Assembly: GCA_016182015.1 (NCBI GenBank)
Contig: JACOYC010000001.1
Location: forward strand, 1-42,268
Reading direction: 5' to 3'
DNA: 42,268 nucleotides
DNA from: Nanobdellati archaeon
GTDB taxonomy: Archaea > Nanobdellota > Nanobdellia > UBA10117
Shown: positions 36,588 to 42,268 of the stretch, in pieces
How the letters are laid out: each line of letters starts with the position of its first letter
Numbering within the stretch: position 1 is the first letter of the stretch
Position numbers and translations under genes: made by a program
The notes under the pieces: generated by a model
Seen by the model: the letters and a program-made list of their open reading frames with translations, nothing else
Database searches by the model: none
What the model was told of the DNA's origin: nothing

Positions 36588-37708
36588 CGCTTTCCTCTTC
36601 TTTTTATTATTCTCATACTTATTATGATTATTGCTATGAGCAAGACCGCGAGCAGCCAGCCAGTCTCAAAACTTACTATGCGTATCTTTCCACTTCCAGT
36701 TGATGTCCTGTTTTCGTAGCTCAAAACTGCCTGAATGTCATACTCGCCCGCATTTAGGCCGCGCGTGTCCCAGAACACTGCTGCTGTGCCTGCTGTGAAT
36801 GGCTCAACCGAGAACTGCTGGCCCTGCGTCTCTGCAATTTTATTGCTGCCCAGATAAATCTTTAGTTCTGGCCTGACATCTTTTATTGTTTCGCTCCACT
36901 GGCTTTCATAATCTACAAAAATTTTTCCTATCGTGTCTTTTTTTATGCTATCGCCGTAAACTTTTATTATATTTATTACTAAATCACCAACCCGAAAATT
37001 TGTTTCTGTTGATTTTTTAATTCCGTCGTAGGTTACTTCCGCGTTTGCATGGTACTTGCCGGCAACAAAACCGGCGGTTTTTATTTCTGTCTCCATAGTT
37101 TTTGATTCTGTTAGCTTGAGATTTGACTCAGACAAAATTGCTGCGGCTGTTCTTTTGTTTTTTGAGTCAAGTATCTCAAATACCGCCGTGATTTTTTCTA
37201 TTGTTTCCCTGCCGCGGTTTGTAACCTTCAGGCTGAGCTGCGTTGGCTGGCCTGCGTTCGCATTTTGTATGTAAAACTGATCAATCGTAAGATATTTTCC
37301 GGGGACTGGCACTTCAACCAGAACAAACAATTCCACTCCAACCCGTGCTCCAAATTGCCCGCCGCCTGCTGCACTCTCTACCGCCCCGATTCTTACCTTG
37401 TGCTGGCCAGGGCTCAAATCATCCGGAAACTTGGCGGTGAATGAAAAGCCGCGGGTTTCTTTCGGCTTCAGGACTGCTTTTATTTGGGACAGCTTAAAAT
37501 ATTTTGCAGCCTCTTCATCGCCAGTAACATAAAGTTCTATTGGTTTTTCTGCGTCTGCTTCATTTACAACAATAAACTCCTGCTTATACTCTTTATCTCC
37601 CTGTTCGAAGTCTATCTGGATTTTTGCAGGCCCTATGCCCAAACTATGCGCGATAGGCACTAATAGAGTAACAAGTAAAAACAATAAAATTATTTTTGGT
37701 GCTGCCAT
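36584..37708 (-). CDS. Secreted, membrane-anchored surface protein
   Basis: A 374-residue product with a signal peptide (KIILLFLLVTLLVPIAHSLG), tandem Ig-like beta domains (IDFEQGDKEYKQEFIVVNEAD, LSLKVTNRGRETIEKITAVFE, ETQGQQFSVEPFTAGTAAVFWDTRGLNAGEYDIQAVL) and a C-terminal membrane helix (GWLLAVLLIAIIIISMRI) with basic end. It has the same architecture as the 298-residue protein at 38975, and the first domain pattern (IGPAKIQIDFEQGDKEY...) matches AIAPGNINAEFAPNQISEY there. Envelope or pilus-assembly function inferred. Confidence 0.75.
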   Translation of the reverse strand: MAAPKIILLFLLVTLLVPIAHSLGIGPAKIQIDFEQGDKEYKQEFIVVNEADAEKPIELYVTGDEEAAKYFKLSQIKAVLKPKETRGFSFTAKFPDDLSPGQHKVRIGAVESAAGGGQFGARVGVELFVLVEVPVPGKYLTIDQFYIQNANAGQPTQLSLKVTNRGRETIEKITAVFEILDSKNKRTAAAILSESNLKLTESKTMETEIKTAGFVAGKYHANAEVTYDGIKKSTETNFRVGDLVINIIKVYGDSIKKDTIGKIFVDYESQWSETIKDVRPELKIYLGSNKIAETQGQQFSVEPFTAGTAAVFWDTRGLNAGEYDIQAVLSYENRTSTGSGKIRIVSFETGWLLAVLLIAIIIISMRIIKRRGKR

Positions 37709-37709
37709 T

Positions 37710-38309
37710 TTATATCGCTGCGGAAGCAGTGAAAGTTACTGTTGAAGTTTTGTTGCCTATTGGTTCGCCGGGCGGTATTGTTACATTTATGTGAAAAAAT
37801 ATCTGGTTTATTGTCTGAAAGCTTAGGTTGCGGTAATTTGGTATAATCGGCGCAGATATGTTTAAATTAAACCAGCCAGTAGAATTTATTGTAGAATTAA
37901 CAGTGCCTGAATTTCTAACATCAGTGCAATTCGCCCCCCACGGTGTTGTCGCGCCAGATGCGTTTCCGCACCTTATCTGATAGTTTGTTGTGTTTTCCAT
38001 CGTCAAGAACAACGCGGTGGCTGAAATTGATATGTTTACGTCTATGTTTCCGGAATTATTTATCACGAATGGCCCAGGCCTGCCTGCAACCTGAATAAAT
38101 GAATTATTAAACTGCCCCGGCTGCAGCACTCCGAGGTCAACTGTGTCATTTACAAGAGTTATTTGAACCAGGCTCTTGACTGTAACATTTGTGACTCCGG
38201 TCGGCGCACCTGTAATCTGCGCCTGATGAAAATTAACAAGGGTAAGCGAAGCAGCTATGAATAATAAAAATATAACTAGTCTAGCAATGCTCTTATGTGT
38301 TACTGCCAT
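37710..38309 (-). CDS. Secreted beta protein sharing a C-terminal domain with the large FG-GAP protein
   Basis: A signal peptide (IARLVIFLLFIAASLTLVNF) is followed by a 165-residue glycosylation-rich domain: VDLGVLQPGQFN, PFVINNSGNIDVNISISATALF, then HINVTIPPGEPIGNKTSTVTFTASAAI. The same order occurs at the C-terminus of the protein at 39991 (APLQPGGFN, PFVINNTGNFATNITIESTSIF, HINVTIPAQEPPSNLTSTVTFTAAAAY). The conserved tail may be a sorting or assembly signal. It overlaps the 80-aa gene by ten bases. Confidence 0.75.
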   Translation of the reverse strand: MAVTHKSIARLVIFLLFIAASLTLVNFHQAQITGAPTGVTNVTVKSLVQITLVNDTVDLGVLQPGQFNNSFIQVAGRPGPFVINNSGNIDVNISISATALFLTMENTTNYQIRCGNASGATTPWGANCTDVRNSGTVNSTINSTGWFNLNISAPIIPNYRNLSFQTINQIFFHINVTIPPGEPIGNKTSTVTFTASAAI

Positions 38310-38542
38310 CTCGGCCCCCTTGTGCCAGCTATCAAGCCACTAACTGGAATTGCCGCTTCTGTGTTTTCCTGCGTTTGATTTTCAGGTGCAACAACCTGCA
38401 CCACAACTTTACCGGTGGCCATCGACCTGCCTGGCTGATCATGCTGGCTGGCATAGGCAAAGGCGACTGCTGTGAATAAGATGAGGGCTAACATTAGCAA
38501 TGCTTCCCCCCGCCCTCCGTGCTTTTTAATTTTACGCGCCAT
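38300..38542 (-). CDS. Small single-helix secreted or membrane protein, 80 aa
   Basis: A basic start (MARKIKKHGGRGE), one hydrophobic helix (ALLMLALILFTAVAFAYA) and a short extracytoplasmic tail (VVVQVVAPENQTQENTEAAI) with one glycosylation site. It resembles a class III-type pilin or a small signal-anchored protein, but no cleavage motif is certain. It lies in the surface-protein operon between the RHH gene and the 199-residue protein. Confidence 0.65.
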   Translation of the reverse strand: MARKIKKHGGRGEALLMLALILFTAVAFAYASQHDQPGRSMATGKVVVQVVAPENQTQENTEAAIPVSGLIAGTRGPRWQ

Positions 38543-38749
38543 TTACTTTTTCCCAAGCAGCTCCTTTAGCTTGTGCTTTATGATTTCTTCTATGTCATCT
38601 TTCTTGCCTGCTGTTGAAAGCTGTGACTGCATATAAAACTCAAAGCCCTTTGACATCTTCAGGCCGCGCTCTGAACAGAATTTTTTATATTTGTTATAGA
38701 GATTTTTATCTACGAACAGTGTGATTGCTTTTTTATTATCTGTGGCCAT
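38543..38749 (-). CDS. Ribbon-helix-helix-like regulator, 68 aa
   Basis: Start taken at ATG 38749 (MATDNKKAITLFVDKNLYNK); a TTG at 38764 is the alternative. The first strand (KKAITLFVDKNLYNKYKKF) and the following helices (CSERGLKMSKGFEFYMQSQL) fit a small Arc/MetJ-type ribbon-helix-helix, and a basic helix ends the protein (EIIKHKLKELLGKK). TTTAATACTATTTAAT upstream resembles the repeats before the 298-residue gene, so it may control the surface-protein operon. Confidence 0.65.
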   Translation of the reverse strand: MATDNKKAITLFVDKNLYNKYKKFCSERGLKMSKGFEFYMQSQLSTAGKKDDIEEIIKHKLKELLGKK

Positions 38750-38774
38750 TGTTTTGCAGCGCAAAGCGTTGTTG

Positions 38775-38812
38775 TTTAATACTATTTAATAAAATTTAAC
38801 AGTATTTAAAGC
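38775..38812 (-). promoter_or_regulatory. AT-rich promoter with TTAATACTATTTAA motif
   Basis: TTTAATACTATTTAAT (38775-38790) and AGTATTTAAAG (38801-38811) precede the RHH-like gene. The ACTATTTAAT core is repeated three times before the 298-residue gene at 39870-39899. Candidate shared operator plus TATA. Confidence 0.5.
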
Positions 38813-38974
38813 TTTCTTAGCCTGCGCCAGACAAAAACTGCCGCATCTCCGAACCGCAGGGGGCTCTGCCCCCTTCAGTTTGAGGGTCTTCCAGATACCC
38901 CCGATGCCATCTCCGATGGCATAAACTCTAACTTTTCCGAATCGCATCAGCTTTTTCAATATACTCCAATACAA
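38806..38974 (-). pseudogene. Remnant duplicate of a surface-protein C-terminus plus hairpins
   Basis: The minus strand from 38847 reads DAAVFVWRRLRKL and a stop (38806-38808). The intact gene just upstream ends DAAVFVWRKLQKSRYR, and the DNA matches in 24 of 26 bases (38823-38848 against 39001-39026). The sequence before it is a hairpin segment (AGGGGGC-tct-GCCCCCT and ATGCCATC-tcc-GATGGCAT) and no long frame joins it. It looks like a truncated duplication. Confidence 0.6.
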
Positions 38975-39862
38975 CTAGCGATAGCGACTCTTCTGAAGCT
39001 TGCGCCAGACAAAAACTGCTGCGTCTATTATTATGATAAATACTATCGCAGCAATAAGCAGGAAATCCAGCTTTGGGCTGCTGGCTGGCACGTCAGTCAC
39101 AGAGCTGCCTGTAACGCCGGATGAAACGCGGACTGACTTTTTTACCGAGCTTTTGCCGAAATAAACAACTACGTCTATTTTATAGTCGCTTGCCTTTGCC
39201 AGAACACTATTCAGCTCTGCTGTTAGTGTTTCTTCTTCTCCGGCTGGCACTGGCTTGCTGGCCGTTTTAACATCTCCCGCGCCGGTATCGGCTTCTATTT
39301 TGGCCTCGGCATAAGCGTCCGCGCCGGCATTGCCGGAATTTCTTACATTTACTTCTAGTTTAGCGCCGCCATCGCTTTTTGATATTGAAACGCCCAGCAG
39401 CGCTATCTCTGCAGACTGCTGGCCTGCCGTATTCTGGCCGATTTCTCTGGTAGGATTTCCAGCAGAGCCAATGCGAAAAATTGTCTCAACGGCAGCAACC
39501 GCGGATATCTGCCCGCCGCCCGTTTTTACTGCTGCGCCGATGCGGGCTTCGTCACCCTTTGGAAGCGCTGCCGGCCAGTGCACTTTTATTTTAATTCTTT
39601 CCTCTTTATTTGCGCCCAACGCCAAGGAATCTGACGGCAGTTCCAGATAGCCGGCCAGCGGGCCTTTTTTATATAACTTTATTTCATTTGCCTGCGGCGC
39701 ATTATTTATAATTATTATTTCGTATTCTGAAATTTGATTTGGCGCGAACTCTGCATTAATATTACCTGGCGCGATTGCTATCGCTTCCGCAGCCTGCGGC
39801 AGCAGGAGCAGGCCTGCCAGCAATATAATGCCTGCCATTGTTATTCTTGTTTTTCCTTCCAT
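38975..39862 (-). CDS. Secreted, membrane-anchored surface protein
   Basis: Start taken at ATG 39862 (MEGKTRITMAGIILLAG); GTG 39871 is the alternative. After a signal peptide (ILLAGLLLLPQAAEA) comes an Ig-like domain IAPGNINAEFAPNQISEYEI, a second beta domain (IALLGVSISKSDGGAKLEVNVRNSGNAGADAYAEAKI), and a C-terminal membrane helix (FLLIAAIVFIIIIDAAVFVW) with basic tail. It has the same plan as the 374-residue protein at 36584. Duplication and divergence within this cluster is likely. Confidence 0.75.
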   Translation of the reverse strand: MEGKTRITMAGIILLAGLLLLPQAAEAIAIAPGNINAEFAPNQISEYEIIIINNAPQANEIKLYKKGPLAGYLELPSDSLALGANKEERIKIKVHWPAALPKGDEARIGAAVKTGGGQISAVAAVETIFRIGSAGNPTREIGQNTAGQQSAEIALLGVSISKSDGGAKLEVNVRNSGNAGADAYAEAKIEADTGAGDVKTASKPVPAGEEETLTAELNSVLAKASDYKIDVVVYFGKSSVKKSVRVSSGVTGSSVTDVPASSPKLDFLLIAAIVFIIIIDAAVFVWRKLQKSRYR

Positions 39863-39869
39863 ATTTAAC

Positions 39870-39990
39870 ACTACTTAATACTATTTAATACTATTTAAAT
39901 GCCTTTTAGGTATTTAAATTCGTGAAGCTGGGCTTCACGTTATTTAAATGCCTTTTGGCATTTAAGCCCGCAAACCTATGTTTGCGTTGT
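39870..39990. promoter_or_regulatory. Three 10-bp direct repeats and hairpins upstream of the surface-protein gene
   Basis: Three consecutive decamers, ACTACTTAAT, ACTATTTAAT, ACTATTTAAA (39870-39899), overlap the likely TATA box of the gene at 38975. Beyond it lie hairpins CGTGAAGC-tgg-GCTTCACG, AAATGCC-tttt-GGCATTT and CGCAAAC-ctat-GTTTGCG up to the stop of the upstream gene. Confidence 0.6.
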
Positions 39991-42268
39991 TTAATACGCC
40001 GCTGCCGCGGTGAACGTTACTGTGGAAGTAAGATTGCTTGGCGGCTCCTGCGCAGGTATTGTTACGTTGATGTGTGCGCGAATCTCATCGTTCCCATCTG
40101 TAAAGTTAGTCATGTTTGCTATCATTACTGGCGAGCCGGCCAGCGGGATGTTAAGGAATGATGCGATAAGTTCTCTTACTGCATCCCGAACTGAACCTGT
40201 TTCATTTACTTCTGACTTGAATTGAAAATATATATTGGGATTTAGTATGCTGGTAAATATGCTTGTTGATTCAATTGTTATGTTTGTTGCAAAATTTCCG
40301 GTGTTGTTTATTACGAACGGCAGTGGATTGTAGCCTGCGTCCGTTCCTGTGCTGTTAAAACCGCCTGGCTGTAGCGGCGCAAATGAAACATCATATGGGT
40401 TTATACTTATGCTTATAGTTTTTAGCAGTGAGAAATTCTGTATGAATGTTACATTTGTATTGTTGCTGCTGTCGTTCAGCATTATGTACCAGCCGATGTT
40501 CTGGCCTCCTTCCAAACTAAAGTTAGTCCATGTAAAATTTACGAGCTGTTTTGTGGTGTTTCCGCCAAGCTGCTGCGGCGAGCCGTACTTGCCTGTCCAG
40601 TTTATCCATGTGCCTGTTTCATTTGTAACAAGATAAGCCCATGTTAAGTTTGTTTCATCCTGCGCCTGCGCGGACAGGTAAAGTTCCCCGAACTGCGAGA
40701 GTGAGTTTGCGCTCTGGGCCTGCGTGTCCCAGGTTGGCGGGGTTGTATCTGTGCCTGGGCCTGGACCTTGGCCTGTCGGATTATATGTCTGCTCAGTAGA
40801 CCACGCGCTTCTTGCAAATCCAGTGTCTATTGTTTGAACAGACCAATAGTATGTTGTATCATTCGGAATCGCCAGCGAAACCCTCTGGCGCTTTTGCATG
40901 TTGCCGAACAACCCGCCAGCTGATGGGCCACCACCGCCATACGCGCCGGAAGTTATATTCTGACAGCCGGTGCATGTTCCAATGCGCAGATTGTAGTAAA
41001 GTCCGCCAGTTGGTGTTTCTGTATCTGAGCCTGCATTCCACGTGAAGTTTATGCTGTTCAAACCATTTGAAGCGGTGCTGAACGCCGTTGGCGGGCTTGG
41101 CTGTGTGTTTGTATTGTTCAGGTGTATGTCATTTGTATAAATTTGCGTTACGTTCTTCCCGCCGGCAGGTGTTGTCTGGCCAGTAACCAACAAATCCAGA
41201 TCAGAATCGTTTGTAAAATCAGCAAGCACTATGTCGCCGTGATTCGCTGGAGTAATTTCAGACTCAAACGGAACATTATTCTGAAAATTTGTGTTATTAT
41301 TAAGATAAACCTGAACATCTGCCGCAGGTGTTGTTGCATTATTAAAACCCTGCGCAACCAAATCAAGCCAGCCATCATTATTAATATCGCCAAACGCGGC
41401 GTTGCCATTGATGAGCGGCGTAATATTGGCCTGCCATGTCGCATTTTCCATAAGCGCGGTTTTGTTATTAATATAAACCCTTGCTGTCTGTGGTTGCCGA
41501 CCAGCTATCAACTGTATTAAATCCATCAGACCATCGTTGTTTATATCTGCAGCATGCAATGTAGAAGTTGACGAGTTAGTAAGATTAACACTAAAAGTAA
41601 CATTATAGTTGAAGTTTGTTCCGTTGTTTGTATAAATCCCTGTTTGATTGGTCAGCGCCTTTTTGCCCGCTATCAGCAAGTCCAGCCTTGTATCATTATC
41701 AAAGTCCGCAAGCACAATAGATGAGTAATTCAGTCCCATAAGCTCGCGGCTGAATGCTGCGCTGTAATTCAAGTATGTGTGGTTGTTAAGATAGACGCCA
41801 GTCCATGAGAAATGCCTTGTCAAAGGCGCTACTGTGAAAAAGAATTCTGCGGTGCCAGATACTACTGCATCTGGCCAGCCATCGTTATTAATATCGCCAA
41901 CCGCTATTGAGCCGTTATATATTGGCGTGAGGTTCGCGCCCCACGTGCTGTTTGCAACAAATTTTGTTCCATTATTCGTGTAAACGAAAATCTTGCGGTT
42001 TGGCAATAATATTGTATCGTTCTGCCCGGAAATTATCAAATCAAGCCTGCCATCATTATCAAAATCTGCCAATGCCAGCGCCCCACCGCCAACCGGCGTT
42101 ATATTCGCCTCCCAAGTCATGTTATGTATCATGCCGTACAGATTATCACTTGTTTTTCCGTAAGTATATACGCGCGTGACTGGGCTCGGAATTGTTGTAC
42201 TTAAATTCAATCCCATTATTACAAAATCCATAAAACCATCATTGTCAATATCGCCGGTAGCTATCGCA
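39991..42268 (-). CDS. Large FG-GAP/VCBS-repeat surface protein, 5' end outside the window
   Basis: The frame is open to the window edge (AIATGDIDNDGFMDF is still readable before the first internal Met), so the N-terminus is missing. At least seven FG-GAP/VCBS units with calcium-binding loops follow: DFDNDGRLDL, DINNDGWPDA, DFDNDTRLDL, DINNDGLMDL, DINNDGWLDL, DFTNDSDLDL. Then comes a fibronectin III-like domain (PSPPTAFSTASNGLNSINFTW), a beta domain with DTTPPTWDTQAQSANS, and a C-terminal domain shared with the 199-residue protein. It is rich in NxS/T. It is likely an extracellular beta-propeller adhesin or S-layer-like protein. Confidence 0.85.
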   Translation of the reverse strand, partial: AIATGDIDNDGFMDFVIMGLNLSTTIPSPVTRVYTYGKTSDNLYGMIHNMTWEANITPVGGGALALADFDNDGRLDLIISGQNDTILLPNRKIFVYTNNGTKFVANSTWGANLTPIYNGSIAVGDINNDGWPDAVVSGTAEFFFTVAPLTRHFSWTGVYLNNHTYLNYSAAFSRELMGLNYSSIVLADFDNDTRLDLLIAGKKALTNQTGIYTNNGTNFNYNVTFSVNLTNSSTSTLHAADINNDGLMDLIQLIAGRQPQTARVYINNKTALMENATWQANITPLINGNAAFGDINNDGWLDLVAQGFNNATTPAADVQVYLNNNTNFQNNVPFESEITPANHGDIVLADFTNDSDLDLLVTGQTTPAGGKNVTQIYTNDIHLNNTNTQPSPPTAFSTASNGLNSINFTWNAGSDTETPTGGLYYNLRIGTCTGCQNITSGAYGGGGPSAGGLFGNMQKRQRVSLAIPNDTTYYWSVQTIDTGFARSAWSTEQTYNPTGQGPGPGTDTTPPTWDTQAQSANSLSQFGELYLSAQAQDETNLTWAYLVTNETGTWINWTGKYGSPQQLGGNTTKQLVNFTWTNFSLEGGQNIGWYIMLNDSSNNTNVTFIQNFSLLKTISISINPYDVSFAPLQPGGFNSTGTDAGYNPLPFVINNTGNFATNITIESTSIFTSILNPNIYFQFKSEVNETGSVRDAVRELIASFLNIPLAGSPVMIANMTNFTDGNDEIRAHINVTIPAQEPPSNLTSTVTFTAAAAY

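Noticed and set aside
38786-38974. 62-aa minus-strand ORF
   Set aside because: It crosses hairpins and reads the duplicated tail in the wrong frame (CLAQAKKALNTVKFY), so it is not the ancestral protein.

Overview
This is a stretch of archaeal chromosome, most likely from a small-genome (DPANN-type) lineage; the lineage is an inference. Archaeal hallmarks include an L3-L4-L23-L2-S19 ribosomal operon, L37Ae, RNA polymerase subunit P, KEOPS Pcc1, prefoldin beta, SepF, Orc1/Cdc6, deoxyhypusine synthase, Taw1 (wyosine synthesis), archease and RtcB. TATA boxes lie about 25 bases before leaderless starts. The strongest result is four tRNA genes that can each be folded only by removing two introns. 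The eight introns are 12 to 157 nt long and sit in the D-loop, anticodon loop or T-loop, and bulge-helix-bulge (BHB) splice sites can be drawn for each.

Layout. 1-3586 (-): ribosomal operon L3, an unknown 86-aa protein, L4, L23, L2, S19 and the start of the next gene. 3928-8703: a divergent module with a family B DNA polymerase relative (exonuclease motifs intact, polymerase motif A altered), a 101-aa protein, an unknown 345-aa protein and a Cas4/RecB-like nuclease with an apparent frameshift. 9069-12286: Lrp/AsnC regulator, small membrane protein, RtcB and archease. 12413-12653: tRNA-Ser(UGA). 12692-23222: information-processing and RNA-modification genes (L37Ae, RpoP, Pcc1, prefoldin beta, DHH phosphoesterase, SepF, tRNA G10 methyltransferase, Taw1, deoxyhypusine synthase, Pth2) mixed with small unknown proteins. 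23223-26965: two tandem Dph6-like PP-loop proteins, a glycosyltransferase, tRNA-Gly(UCC), a PIG-L deacetylase and an endonuclease III-like protein. 27007-27144: tRNA-Arg(CCU). 27146-34670: PIN-ATPase, two related helical proteins, MGMT-like protein, membrane-anchored beta-lactamase-like hydrolase, tRNA-Thr(CGU), Cdc6 and a VapBC pair. 34667-42268: TatD, then a minus-strand run of secreted or membrane-anchored surface proteins ending in a large FG-GAP/VCBS protein cut by the window edge.

The genes fit together around tRNA maturation. RtcB and archease, which join tRNA exons, lie directly downstream of the two-intron tRNA-Ser on the same strand; the splicing endonuclease is not in this window. 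G10 methylation, wyosine and t6A (KEOPS) functions are also present.

A second unusual theme is compact perfect hairpins. They fill the intergenic islands (about 3.7, 8.7-9.05, 16.7-16.9, 29.2-29.3, 31.5, 32.5, 38.85 and 39.9 kb), fill the long tRNA introns, occur in the 3' end of pcc1, and at three places sit directly on a TATA box. Some hairpins recur in different islands, and the long introns share a common two-hairpin plan, so both look like related dispersed elements.
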